A stretch of 64,000 nt of DNA from Diphasiastrum complanatum (GCA_029204225.1 CM055111.1:11923697-11987696), one strand, 5' to 3'; counted from the stretch's first letter, positions 11,555 to 28,300 are shown. The notes: generated by a model not told the origin, from the letters alone. Numbers and translations are program-made.

Positions 11555-11738
11555 GAATCCCCATCGTTGTTCCGGTTATTGCTAAAGCACAATCAAGTGA
11601 CGAACGCTGCATTATCCCCCAACCATAGAGGTACTGCCACCTCACCTTGTGCACTGGAGCTATAGACCACCATCAAGCAAGCTCTGCGTTCGTCACCTGA
11701 TTGTGCTTTAGCAATGACCGGAATGACGATGGGGATTC
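11555..11738. mobile_element. 184-bp foldback/MITE inserted in the Gypsy RT, TTA target duplication
   Basis: The ends are inverted copies of each other for about 52 bp: left GAATCCCCATCGTTGTTCCG, right (reverse complement) GAATCCCCATCGTCATTCCG. Both continue through GCTAAAGCACAATCA and GTGACGAACGC. Both sides carry TTA (11552-11554 and 11739-11741). A 3-bp TTA duplication suits a PIF/Harbinger-type nonautonomous element; CACTA relatives also make 3-bp duplications. It splits the Gypsy SPWG motif from the RT core, so it came later than the Gypsy insertion. Confidence 0.85.
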
Positions 11739-11741
11739 TTA

Positions 11742-12370
11742 CAAGGTGCCAGTTATTTTAGTTGATGAAAAGGACAAAGAGACTTGCTTGTGTGTAGACT
11801 ATAAGAAATTAAATAAATTAACAATGAAAAATTGTTATTTCTTCCCTCGAATGGATGAGTTGATTGATCAATTATATGGTGCAAAGCACTTCACCAAATC
11901 CGATTTGAGATCAGGGTTTTATCAGATTCAAATTAAGAGTGAGGATGTGGAGAAAATTGGATTTGGAACTAGGTATGGCCATTATGAGTTTCTAGTCTTA
12001 CCATTTGGTTTGACAAATGCTCTTAAGGAACGATCTTCTTCATCCATATTTGGGAAACTTTCATCATAGTTTGATATCCTCATCTATAGTAAGACTTTAG
12101 AGGAGCATCTCAGGACTGACTTGAAGTTCCCTAGACAGGATTTGCTCTTTGCCAAGGAATCCAAATGCGAGTTTTTTTTTTTAGAAGAGACTTGTTTATA
12201 TCGGTCACATGGGTTGGAGATTGACCCTAAGGTCCTAAGGTTTGTGAGTGGCCTATATCCCTTACCATCCATGAGATTAAAGTTCATTATGAGATTTACA
12301 AGGTCTTTTCATCGGTTTATCATGGGTTATGTGATAATTGCATTACCCTTGCGAATGTCCTCAAAGGCGT
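11742..12370 (+). pseudogene. Gypsy reverse transcriptase fragment
   Basis: Clear Ty3/Gypsy RT blocks are [29 protein letters not shown] and [13 protein letters not shown]. The next block, which normally holds the YLDD active site, is replaced by a short out-of-frame stretch; only FDILIYSK remains at about 12073. The catalytic Asp pair is therefore missing. SKCEFFFLEETCLYRSHG (about 12161) is the tail of the RT thumb in another frame. Confidence 0.88.
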
Positions 12371-12449
12371 GAAAAGATATAGCTGACATAATTCAGTCCT
12401 CCAGTTACTTGGACTGAAGACTTAAGTTAGAGTTCTGAGAATTTCATAT

Positions 12450-12800
12450 ACACATGGTCGATCCTAACAAGCCATACGTGCTTGAGATACATGCTAGCGA
12501 CTATGCTATAGGAGCAGTCCCATATTAGAATGGTAGATTGGTTGGTTTTAAAGGCAAAAAGTTGGATCCTACTCAAAGGTGGTATTCCACCTATGATAAA
12601 GAACTTTTGCTGATTAGAAATAGACGTTGTTTGTATGGATCCATATTTACCATTATGACTGACTATCAAGCACTACAATATATTAACGATGCAATTGACC
12701 TTAGGGGTTGTATAGCCAGATGGTCAGAAATGCTCCAAATTTCAGTATGACATTAAGTACTGCAAGGGTACGTCTAATAATGTTGCGAATGCCTTGAGCC
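12450..12800 (+). pseudogene. Gypsy RNase H fragment
   Basis: LEIHASDYAIGAV carries the first RNase H Asp, and RWYSTYDKELL carries the Glu-containing helix. These are followed by the FTIMTDYQALQYI segment (usual form ftv.tDh.aL.yl). An internal stop lies near 12528. The order RT, RNase H, then integrase fits Ty3/Gypsy. Confidence 0.8.
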
Positions 12801-13039
12801 GGATTGGAAAGGTTAATTAGTTAAGCTTTTTTGAGATTTAATCCGTGTTACATTTGTCCCTAAGAGATTTGTGTAAGACTGATAGGTGTTTCGGTCATAT
12901 TTGGCTAGACATCCTGGCATGTACTTCTAGATCTAGTATTGACCTTGTAATGCAAGATTGCAAGATTTCTCTTCGAGTAAAGATATTAGGGGCCTATTCC
13001 ATTAGGAATGGGTTATAGCCCATGTGCAGGGCACCCTAG

Positions 13040-13940
13040 CTCACAAAGAATGCTTGACCTAATAAAAAAGAATTTTCATTGGCCAAATCTAAAAGGTCAA
13101 CGACATATATTCACAATGCGGACAATGCCAAGTAAATAAAGTTGAAAGACTTAAGCAAACTGGTTTGCTACTTCCTTTGAGAATTCCTGAAAGAAAATGG
13201 GAAAGTATTTCCATGGATTTTGTGGTTGGACTTCCTCAGACGAGAAAGCAAAATAATGCTGTTTGGGTTATAGTTGACAGACTAACCAAAAAGGCGCAAT
13301 TAATTCCAACCAAGCATTTTTTAAAGCTTTTGAACTCACTCAACTTTTTGTAAAAAATCTATTCGGATTGTTTGAATTGCCGAATGACATTGTTAGTGAT
13401 TGGGATTCTAAATTCAAGCAAATTTTCGCAATTGGTCTTCGAAAAATGAGTGGCCACCTTAAGTCTAGGGTCTACAGTTTATCTTGAATTGGATGGTCAG
13501 ACTGAAAAGATGAACCATTGTGTGGAAGATATGATTCATGCATATGTTTCCAAGAGACAATAAGATTGAAAACAATACCTTCCAATGATTGAGTTTGCAT
13601 ATAACAACGCAAACCACTCAGCGATGGGTTTTAGTCCATTAACTAAGACGTATGGTTTCCAGCCTTGAGCTCCAATCTCCCTGGCCAGGACAAAGCCCAG
13701 TTGTATGTAATCAAAAGTGACAACCTAGGATCTATAAGGAAGGAGATTGGTTGTATCTTAAAGCTCCAAAAGATTCCAAGGTACTGAAAACTAGAAAATG
13801 TCCTAAAAGTTATCACCTCGTTATGTTGGGACTTTTCGTATTGTAAAGTTGGAATGCCTACCAACTAGACCTTCCTTAGGGAATCAATGCTCACCTAGTC
13901 TTCCAAATCAGTCGTTTAAAGGTGACTTGGGAGAAAGAAT
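13040..13940 (+). pseudogene. Gypsy integrase fragment
   Basis: The zinc-binding end reads QCGQCQVNK. The core start is WESISMDFVVGLPQ (first catalytic Asp), followed by VIVDRLTKKAQLIP. The rest, including a degenerate GLF..P.DIVSD block at about 13360-13400, is scattered over frames. The C-terminal region ends in VTWEKE near 13940. Confidence 0.83.
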
Positions 13941-13979
13941 GAATTGATTCTACAGGATAAGCTAGTTCAGTTAGAGCAT

Positions 13980-17504
<3,525 letters not shown>

Positions 17505-17658
17505 ATGGAATGGGCCGGGCACAGGCCATCAATTCGACTTTCCAAAAAAATTTAGGCGAGGCCCGACTTTCCCATTTAGGCTCGGCCCCTCCGAGCCTCG
17601 CCCAATTTTTTTTGGAAATCCTTACCGGGCAGAATGGCCTGTGCCCGGCTCCTTCCAT
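17505..17658. mobile_element. 154-bp GC-rich foldback element
   Basis: The left arm ATGGAATGGGCCGGGCACAG and right arm (reverse complement ATGGAAGGAGCCGGGCACAG) continue inverted through GGCCAT. An inner inverted pair (TCCAAAAAAATTTAGGCGAGG and GGCTCGGCCCCTCCGAGCC) makes nearly the whole segment one hairpin. It stands out by GC content from the A/T-rich surroundings. It could be a MITE or an inverted-repeat source of small RNA; no target duplication is clear. Confidence 0.75.
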
Positions 17659-19120
17659 AATACAAAATAATTCTTGTGACTTGAAAGGATTTGAAACAAG
17701 GCGACCATATGCAACATCTCAGTAAGCTTTGTTTCATAGAATCAAAGCTAAAGAAGCATTAAATTGTTAAAAAAAAGAAAGAGATTATGACGTAAAATGG
17801 TTTTAAAAAAATTTGCTTTGTGCTCAAACTATAGAAAGTGGGACATGTAAACTTTAGCAAAATGTCACGATAATTTATTGCTCCACATAAAAACTAAAAA
17901 CACGTCTTTTTAGCCCAAACTTAGTTGAGACAAAGACATGACATCTTTGGGAGATTGATCATGGTAGCTTACTGCCATTGTGCTAAAGCTAAAAAAAAAT
18001 GGGCGTAATAAAATCCCCTTGAGTTGGGCTAGATTAGCTTCAAGGCATTAAAGGAGATCCCCGCGGTCTAAACAAACTGATGGAACTTCACTATTTCGTA
18101 GCTGAAGGCATTTACAAGTTGAAGGGCCCTCTAAAGTTGCTCTTCAACATAAACATATTTAGCAGTCCTAATTGTTCCAGAAGTACAAGTGGATTAGGTA
18201 TGTCATGTACAGGCCATGGGGCATTTGATTATGTTGATAAGAGATGGATTGGATCCTTTTGTCCGCAATGGGGCATTCGATTATGTCAACAAGAGATGGA
18301 TTGAATCCTTGTGTTCTCTTTGTGCTACGGGTTTTTTCTTTGTATAGGTTGGATATTTAATATTCTACGAGAAAAGAAAACAACTTGATCTTTATAGATA
18401 GAAAGCTTTCAAGGCATTGGATTTGTTAAAAAATCTAAAAATAAAGCATAAGATTGCATTTTAGAAAAATAGAAAAAAACTTCTCTAATTCACCATACTC
18501 ACAATGTTTGAGAAAGCCGACAATATATAGGAATAAAAACGACATTTTTTGTAAAAATTGGCATTTTAAAAATGCCGTTTAACCTACTAGTCACAATAGC
18601 TTGAGCGACACACACCTCTTGCTACTAGTCACAATAGCTTGAGACCGCCGACAAAGCTAATAAATTAGCTATTAGTGACACCTCATTTATTAATTAATAA
18701 TCACAATAGCTTACCACTATTGCCTTGGAGTGACACCTCAGCTATTTTTTATATACACAATTATGCAACTAGTAGGTTATACACAACATATACTGCTTGG
18801 GGACGCCATTTGGGCAACGCCAAGTAAGGAGCAATCTCCTAGGGTTGGGATTCGAGCCTGCACCTTGCCAGTCGCAGTCAACAACTCTACCCATGGACCG
18901 CACTGCGCTGGAAGACACCTCAGCTAGTAGCAAATAACGATAAAAGCTTACCACTAATGTTGGCCAATTATCGAAGTAGCTTATCGTTATAGCGACAGAG
19001 CTGACAAGTGCTCGAGAGATTTTGGAATTCAACATCCTTGAAAATTATTTTTGTGCCTGGGTCAGATTTTGGGAAATATATGGCGGTTGCCTCATCAACC
19101 ATTGAGAAAGGGAATACAAG
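17659..19120. other. Intergenic upstream of the E3 ligase gene
   Basis: No gene. Repeated short phrases around 18590-18760 (CACAATAGCTT, GTGACACCTCA) form a loose, degenerate direct repeat. 18220-18305 contains a partial direct duplication (GATTATGTTGATAAGAGATGGATTG / GATTATGTCAACAAGAGATGGATTG). Confidence 0.5.
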
Positions 19121-19124
19121 AGCT

Positions 19125-19135
19125 CTATATATATG
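19125..19135 (+). promoter_or_regulatory. Putative TATA box of the E3 ligase gene
   Basis: CTATATATATG lies about 25-35 bp upstream of a CT-rich initiator-like stretch (19141-19160), a common plant start-site arrangement. No expression data are available, so the start site is inferred. Confidence 0.5.
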
Positions 19136-19154
19136 CTTTTATCTCTGTCTCTGT

Positions 19155-19783
19155 CTCTTCGTTTTCTCTGCGATGCGAGCATAAATTATGGCGGTGGATC
19201 GATTTTGGAGGTGACGATATGAGTGAGCTATGCCGATTGCCACACAGATGCAGCAGCATGACGATCTGAATGCGCCGCATAATCTCTCGTAAGAAAATTT
19301 GATAATTAGGTTGAAAAAATCTTGACAGTAAATTTTGGCGGTTGAAAGCTATTGATATGAAGCTAAGCTAATGATATCTTATGATTGAGTCTTTGAAATA
19401 AGTGGATCAATCGACTGGAGGTGAAATTTCTGATTGTTATGAGATCTGTATGTAACCTTAAGGAAAGTTGGGGATGCATAAATGCAAACCCGTACATGTA
19501 GATTCTTATATTCAAACTAGTTATCTTCGTCAACAATATTGTCCGGCTGATTATCATACGAAGAACATTTGTGAATTGATTGTTAAGATGTCGTGTTTTG
19601 TAATACTTCAAAGCCGATGATCGAGTTGGTGAAATTTTTGTTGTTGATTTCATTCATTATCCTACCTCAGATGCTTTGTTACAGGTTAGAGCCTCAGTGT
19701 CTGCGGCGCGAGGAATATCTTTCGTCAGGGCGGATATGCTTTGACTCCACACACATTTAAGGGGGTTTTTGAATTCAAATTTC
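19155..19783 (+). other. Inferred 5' leader with uORFs and a 5'UTR intron
   Basis: At least three upstream ORFs precede the main start: ATG at 19173 (3 codons), 19188 (8 codons) and 19219 (16 codons, stop at 19267). A GT donor at 19289 (CTCTC|GTAAGA) and AG acceptor at 19683-19684 (GTTACAG|GTT) would remove about 396 bp as a 5'UTR intron. The uORFs lie in the first leader exon and would stay in the mRNA. This is inference from motifs only. Confidence 0.45.
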
Positions 19784-22700
19784 ATGGAGATAGACACACT
19801 ACTACCGTCTCCTCAAAATCAAGAATCGGTTGGCTCTTTAAGGACTAATGAGCAGAAAAGTGAGGCGAATCAATCGAGTATGTCAACGACAAATAATGAT
19901 GCGGCCGACGATGAAGAAGATATTTGTAGGATCTGCCGGACTTCCGGAGATGAGGGTTCGCCACTCTTTTATCCTTGTGCTTGCAGTGGAAGTATCAAAT
20001 ACGTTCATCAAGATTGTCTGCTTCAGTGGTTAAATCACAGCCATGCTCGACAGTGTGAGGTAATTCAGTCAGACCCAGACCGTTTATCCTCTGTCCTCTT
20101 TTAATGTTTTTGCTTGTGAATACCACTCTTGGATTTATTCCGTGATATACTTATCACTTTATACCATTTTGTTGGAGTGCCGTTGCACTGTATATCGAAA
20201 CTGGACTGTATATTTTTAGATTTTGACTCAATTGAATTGTCTGAAGAGAGGGGAAGAGCACCCCCTGACATTCAATTGAGGCTGTCTGCATTTGTTCAGG
20301 GGTCTATGTGGGAATCTATTCAAAGCTAGTGATTTAGAAAGCTCTGTTTATTTGTTCTGAGTGGCTGGGTGACTGGAAAGCATATGTGTTGAATTATAAT
20401 GAAATCTGTTGTTAGTTGCTGTGATATGTTTCCCTTCTTAGATCGATATTGAGGTTTCCAGGGCAATAATGTGATCTGGGTTTTCTGATAGACGTACATC
20501 TTTGCAGCCTCATGTTTGTATATGTCTATGTTTTTAGGTGTTTTGGTACGGTTTCTTCCTCATGTAATATTGTCATCTTCAATGGGAATTTTTGAGGGCA
20601 TTCAATTTTAAAATAAATCTTTAGGAGCTTTCCTTTCTCCTAGATTGATGATATCGATCAATGAAACCTTATAGATGTCTGTTGAACGAAGCATGTTAAG
20701 CTTTTATCGAGTGTAGGTATTTGGCCCATTCTTTTGACATGTTTGGTGATGAAGATTCTTTTGCGTTACTGGAATTTGAGGAATTTTTCGGAGTTTTAGA
20801 GCTTTTTCTATGTCTACTCTAGATCTTGGACAAAGAATGGCTTGTATTTTGTGCGGCTTGCCAGGGCTTAATTATAAGCTTCCGATGTATGACTATGTTC
20901 TTATCGTTCTCCAAAACATTTAATTTTCTCTGAATAACAGCAGTTGAACATAGTTGTAGCTTTTGCTTTAAGCTCATATTCGTATGAGACTCTTATTCAG
21001 TCTTTTACCCTTCTCCTTACAAATCATCTCCAGTCCACTTTGCAAGGAGTCATGTTCATTAGTTGCCTTTCCTGTTTCTGTCCCTGAAGGGTGCATTTTA
21101 CCTGAGAGCGGACGTTTCCTGGAATTATACAATATGCTCATTTGTTTCACTTTCTGGTTTTCTGTTAGAATGTTGTTTATTTGATGATTTTTCCTGCAAT
21201 ATTGCTAAAAATGACAAGTTTTTTTTTGCCTTGTACACAGTCTAATATTTTCAGGATTGCCTGTTGTCTGCAGGTTTGTAAGCATCCTTTTGCATTCTCA
21301 GCAGTTTATGCCGAGAATGCACCAGCAAGGCTCCCACTCTGGGAACTGATAGTTGGAATGTTTGTCAAGGCAGGACGAGGAACTCGATTTTTTGCACGTC
21401 TTGTACTCGTCCTCTCTGTGTGGCTTCTCTTTATTCCCTTCACAACCTTTTGGATTTGGCGATTAACATTTGTGAGAAGTGTTGCTGAAGCCCAAAGGCT
21501 TTTTGCAAGCAGATTAACTCCCAGTTTGCTTCTCACAGACTCTTTGAATGGGTTTCTGCTATCTGCTGGAATTGTGTTTATCTTCTTGGGTGCAACTTCG
21601 CTAAGGGAATATTTTTGGCATATGCGAGAGCTTGTAGGGCAGGAGGTTCTCGCTGAAGAAAATGCTGGGGAGAGACAAATTGCTTTATTGCCTGCAAGAC
21701 GCCAAGGGCAAGCTGTACCTGGTGCTAGAAGGGTGAGACCAGTTGATGGCCAGGCTGTTCAAGTCCAACTTGTTGCTGGTGGGAATGCCGAAGCTGGGAT
21801 GGGTGATGGGCTTGCTGCTGGAGCAAGACAGCTGATTCGAAGAAATGCAGAGAATGTCGCAGCACATCTAGAGATACAGGCAGCCCGACTCGAAGCCCAT
21901 GTTGAGCAGATGTTTGATGCTGCAGAGGACGCAGATGGTGGTGAAGATGTTCCATTTGATGAGCTTGTGGGGATGCAAGGACCTGTCTTTCACCTGATTG
22001 AAAACGCAATTACGGTTAGTACTTACATGGTTATTTTGTCTTTCTCAAACTGTAAGTTGTCTCTGTAACCATTCAAAGAAGTAAGCAACAAGAAGGAATT
22101 TGGGCTACTTGGATAAATAAGCATAGATATCTGTCAATCTAACAAGACTTTCTCCTGTCCCATGCAGGTTCTAGCGAGTAATGCTATCTTCTTAGCCCTT
22201 GTAGCTTTGGTTCCTTTTACCCTTGGCCGTGTAGTTCTATCTATTGCTTCTCGAGTGATGGTTGCTACTGGAAGTGCGAGCTTTATAGATGCCTCGTCAT
22301 TAAGCAATATTACAAATTCAAGAGAGTCAGGGATCAAAAGTACAGTCCATTTTACCAATCTTTCTGCAAGCACACCGATGGAGTTAGTAATTGACACAGA
22401 AATTTTTAGTAGCAGGAACTTACTATCTTCTAATGGTCTTCAACTAGTTCATCAAGCAGCAAGTGCTAAAGGAGTTCAGAATACTATTGATGCCATGACA
22501 GAGGCAATGGTTGCAGTACTTAAGCTTTCTGATGTTGCAACAGTTGCAGTCGGTTATGGTGTAATCATTGTTGCTTCATGTCTTTATGCGGGATTGATTA
22601 TTCTAGCTAGATATGGGAGAGGACAGGCATTGACAGTTGGACGCATCCGTGGAGTAGCATCTATGGCAGAAGCTGCGCCATCTTTTGCAAGACAGGTTGT

Positions 22701-25312
22701 TGGTGGTATCAAATACATGGCAACCTTGGCAAAAGTGGCATTTCTTCTTGTGATTGAGCTTGGAGTTTTTCCTCTTTTATGTGGATGGTGGCTTGATATC
22801 TGTACCCTTGGAATGTTGGATGTCTCTTTGTCCCAACGTGTCACTTTCTTTTGGGCTTCACCCCTTACAAGCTCACTGCTTCATTGGCTTGTTGGTATCG
22901 TGTACATGCTACAAATAAGTGGTTTTGTGAGCCTGCTTCGGGAGGTACGATACCCTGATGTAGCATTATAGATAAGTCAACAGCTAGTAATTTTCTTTTT
23001 TGTGACATGTTGTTTAGGGGACATAGGGTTCTTGATTAGTCAAGTGCTGGTGACTTTCTTTTCTTGTGCATTTTGCATCATGTATCAAATGAGGATGAGA
23101 ATGAGTACAAATTGTTTGCAGCAGAGTTGCAGTTTTAAGTAGCATACCTATCCTAGGTAACTCAAGTATATTGAATGCAGGTGTTACGTCCTGGAGTTCT
23201 ATATTTCTTAAGGGATCCATCAGATCCTAATTACAATCCATTCAGAGATCTGATTGACGATTCATTGTATAAGCATGCTCGGCGAGTCCTTTTATCTGTA
23301 GTTGTCTACGGGAGCCTTATTGTGATGCTCGTATTTTTGCCAGTTCAACTAGCCATTTTCACATCTCCTTCCACGTTCCCTCTTGATATCCGGTAATTTA
23401 TGAACTATTACACTGTCAGTTTACGAGGTGCTTTTTTCTTTTTTTTGATGAGCAAGTTTACAAAAGCTTTGGCAGGTTATTTCACACCATTAGATTTTTT
23501 TTTTGCAGAGTCTCAGATCCGTTCACCGAATTACCTGCTGATATGCTCTTATTTCACATCTGTATTCCTTTTGCACTGGAACACTTCAGGCCACGGGCCA
23601 CCATCAAGGGTATTCTTTTCAGTTGGTTTTCCTCGGTTGGATGGGCACTTGGACTTTCAGAGTATCTTCTTCCTCCATCAGAGAATTCGAATAGAGCTGA
23701 AGAAAGAGGACCTAGGCCACAGAATGTTGAACATGGTGTAGCTCCTAACCATGAAAGAGTGCCACTTGTGGTGCAAAGAGGCAATGAGGAGGAAACCCCC
23801 AAAAGTAGTGGAGCTGGCCTTGCTGTTGAAGGCGATTTTGATAGGAGATCAGAGGCAATCGAGTGGTTAGCTTCACTAGCAACCCAGAATTTTGTGTAAC
23901 TGAAACGGTTTTTCTTAAATGACTTGACAGTATTTACTGTTACCTATTGATTACTTGTGCATGGGGATAATGTGCTTAAAGAAACTGACTTTATGTTATA
24001 CATCATCTTTTTTAACTATAATTGGAAGGTTTTTGGAGGAAGGCTCCTGACATGTTTGTTTCAGTTCAGAACCAAAACTTGCAAACTATTTGTAGGCATT
24101 ATACAAGCTCTTTCTCTTATTTGTCTTTATTTTGGACAGGTATATGTTTGCAGCGCGCATAGTAGTTTTGTTGGTTGGAGCAATGATGACTCTTTTTGTG
24201 ACAAACTTTGTTATGGTTCTTTTGCCCATTTCCTTGGGCAGGGCCATTTTTGCCTCACTTTCAAAACTTCCAATAACTCGGGGTGCTAAGTGCAATGGTA
24301 AGCTGTGTCTGGTTGCCGTTTACTATTCTTTCCAAATGCTTCTTACATTATGGTTACTTCAGATGCCGTTGTTATTTGGACTTCAATAAATTACCCATTC
24401 AAAGATAAATCAAGAAAGTCACTGGTTTATAAATGGGGTTGTGCTCTTAGGAAAAACTAAGCATACTTTTTTAATCATTTCCACATACAAAAGTTAGGCA
24501 GGTTTTAATGTGGATGGGGATGCTACATTTTTTAATGGTGTTCATGTGAAATTTTTCATGGGGCTACTTTGTCCCTCTGTCTTAATTGCAGTTTGAGCAA
24601 CTTTCTCATTACATATGTAAAAAATGAATCGCTTGAAGTTGTTTGTTCAGATTTCTGAAGGTTACTGAGTAGTTAGTGAAATCTTCATGTTGTTGCAGAT
24701 CTCTACGCATTCAATATTGGCTGCTATGTAATCTGGGCTGTTGGAGCAGCAATAAAATACGCAGTGGATTATCTGAGGACACATAATTTGAGAGTTCTTA
24801 TGATGCAGGTTTTAAAGTGGTCAGCAATCATGGTAAAAAGCACATGTCTTCTCTTTTTCTGGGTGAGTAGTTCATTTCCCAAGTGATTAACAGATTGTAA
24901 AAGCAAGACAAATGCCTATCTTAGTTTTTTGATGATGTGGAGGGCTTGGCTACAGGCTTGATGACTTTTTGTTAGTAAACTCTGTTTGTGGATTTTTTGC
25001 AGAGGATGCCTGTAAAGGCAATATAGAGAGGTCTTCAGTGCAGAACACTGTTAAGAGTTATGCTGATTTTTGTTCTTCTATCATCATAGCCTTTGTTTTT
25101 ATCATGGCTTATCTTGGAAAGCAGCTAAAGTTAAGATTTACATATCTATTTTTGTTGTTTTTGCAGATTGTGGTGATTCCGGTCCTTGTTGGCCTACTTT
25201 TTGAGCTACTTGTAATCGTGCCTTTACGGGTTCCAGTGGATGAAAGTCCTGTTTTCTTGCTATATCAGGATTGGGCTTTGGGGCTCGTTTTTCTTAAAAT
25301 TTGGACAAGATT

Positions 25313-25344
<32 letters not shown>

Positions 25345-28300
25345 GTGGTTTTAAAGAATCATGACTTTCACGAACCTGTCTGAATCTGTTTTGTCCATTT
25401 GAGATTTGAATAGAGACTCAACGAGTGTAAATCCATTAATATTTCTTTCACATCACTCAGCTTCTACATCAAACCAGTTTTATCATGAAAAAATATAAAT
25501 ATTTACCATAGAAATATGACCGATTTGTGTCGAATCTTCTTGCAAGTCACACATATGTAATGCCTGATCGGCTTAAATGTTCTGGGTTCATGCTAAATTG
25601 CATATGCAGTCTATTTAGGAACATTAATCAATTGGGATCTTTTGCGATACAGTATTTACTAATCCGATATCTTTGAGGGTTTATTTAAATTCATAGGCTT
25701 TCATGTCTGACCATGAACACCAGTCCAACTTCCTGATTTGATCATCCCTCCTAGTATCATGTGTCTTCTATGTTAGTATATACTACTACATATACTATAC
25801 AAATTAGTCTATTGAAGAGTTATCCCAATGAAGGCTAAAAATCCCAAATTGGATCTTTTCCCTTTTTAAAAAAATCTTCAAGAGTGGCTTGACACTATTG
25901 TTTAAAAAGAAATTGATTTGATTCAAATCTTCTCAATTTGACTTGCTTGACAAAGGATTCGGAAAGTCCTATGGAGATGAACTTTACCGATTACTAGCGA
26001 TGTTGAACAAAAATTAAAACTTTTTCTAACTAAATCTATTGACCATGCATCACTAGTTGTTTGGACCCAATTCATAGGACCAAAATGTTGGTACTTACTA
26101 ATTTGCTCTTCCTTGTAAGTTTCATATGCAACACACAAAGTGCGATGTAGAGTTATTTGCATATTCAAACCCCTCATATTTACTTGGACAAAAACATGAA
26201 GCTTTTATTTTGCCTATATTCCTATCTATGATAAAAGTATGTACAATGCTTAAAAGGGAAGTTGTTGATATTCACACAGTTAGTTAAAATTCTTCCAATT
26301 GTTATGTCCACGCTAACCGGAAACTGTCATTTGCTGGTTAACACAAGAAACCGAATGCTCACGATCCACCCCGCTGTAGGATCCATCCAGATCCACCCTT
26401 TGTGCCTTGAGCCCATGACTAGACATCAAGCGAGATCCAACTTCTAACCCTAACAACGTCCGAATGTTTCATGGCTTGCGAATCGGCCGATTCGACCGGC
26501 CCGGTTCGAACCGGCCGATTTGAACCTTTTTTCACTTTTGGGGCCGATTTAAAATTTTTTTTAAACGGCAACCGATTCGAATAGGTTTCCGATTCGAATC
26601 AGCCGATTCGAACCGCTCCTTGTTTGAATCGCCGATTCGTGAAACATTAATACATCCCATAGTGCCGTCAAGACCTTCGACCTTCTCTTGCCCCTAGCTA
26701 GCACCATTGTAATTTGTGGCTATGCATAGGTCCAAGCATCTATACACGTGGCGTGTGCCACATCATCACTTACAAGTGGAATCACAAAAAACTAGTCAAG
26801 CTAGATTTGTGAAATTTCAATACTCCTCACAATCTAGCTAGATGATAACATAACTTTGCTAATTAACCCAAGGGCTTTAAAAAATGCAGCCTTTTTGAGA
26901 GGCTTTGTCAATATATCATCAATGCATTCTTCACTTGAAACATGCAAATGAGATCTCCTTAGCTTGGACTTTCTCCCTTACAAAATGGTGAGCAATTTTT
27001 ATGTGTTGGTCCATGCATGAGATGTTTTTGGATTGGATTGGATGTTAGGTGTTAGATCGAGATGTTATCATTGTAGATGATTGGAATGACACTTGATCTG
27101 ATCAGTTTGAGCTCCTCAGGCAACCTTTTCATCCAAAGCACCTCCTTGGTTGTGGTTGTTACTCGGCCTCGGTTGATGAAAGAGATATTGTTTATTGCTT
27201 CTTTGACAGCCAAAAGAACCTACACCTTCTCCAATGAAAGTTGCAAAGGCACTTGTTGACTTTCTATATTTCTTGTCCCCTGCAAAATATGAATCACTAA
27301 CAACATGCAAGTTATTGGAGTCACCTCTATAAAGGATTCCAAAATCTAGTGTACTCGAGATGTATCTCGATATCCTCTTGACACATTTCCAATGGATAAC
27401 TAATGGATCTTGCATATTTTGGCTAAGCTTGCAAACACTATAGCAAAGATTAGGTCTAGTTATGGTTATCGACATTAAGGAGCCAATAAGTTGCCCATAA
27501 AGAGTGATGTCCTTGAACGATTTTTTATCCTCTTTATTGGTTACTTTTACAACATTCTCCATGAGAGTCTCTACATGCTTACATCCATGCATGTTAAATC
27601 TACTGGGTAATGAAAGGGCACCACCATCCACCAACACCTAGGAAAAAAGAATGAATGGTAACTGAGATCTCCTCCCCTTGTATACCTGCAAGGTAGGAGT
27701 CTCCATGCCAAAGCACATATCCCTGATCATGACAAGTGGCATGCATGTTGTCCACGAGTCAACTGGTCAAGTCAATAGGCCCAATCCAATGTCCGGTTTC
27801 AAGTTAGGTCTGGGACTCAAGGGGTTGGGTCCCTAACATTCCACTTACCTGTTTCTGAGCCCACAACAACAATGGCATGTGGTTCAGAAGGTACAAAGGT
27901 TGACAGATCCTCCAAATGAACTAGTTCATTCGCTTGAATCAAACCACCCTTCGCACCAAGTCGGTCCTTTAAACGTCTTACATAGAAGACTGGATGGACT
28001 TTGACAAATCCAGCTGATACGCACTCCGATTGAGTTTCTTTACATTACGGAAAGGCCCACAAAAATGAGGGGATGTACAAGGTCTGGAAACTTGTACAAA
28101 TTGAGTCATTGTCATTTTGAAAAATCAAAAGCTTTGGTTACTTCTACTTTTGAAAATATCAACGAGTTGTGGCATTGCAAATCAAGACATTGGAATCACA
28201 AAAGCATTCATCAAATGAAATCCAAAAATCTTGTAGATTGTTTAGATTTTGCTTTATTGTATTCTTCCAGCCATTGTGCCTTCAAATCTTTTAGGCAGTT

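Noticed and set aside
21181-22068. Separate 295-codon gene
   Set aside because: It is exon 2 of the E3 ligase; the N-terminal 31 and C-terminal 18 codons are intron sequence outside GT-AG borders.
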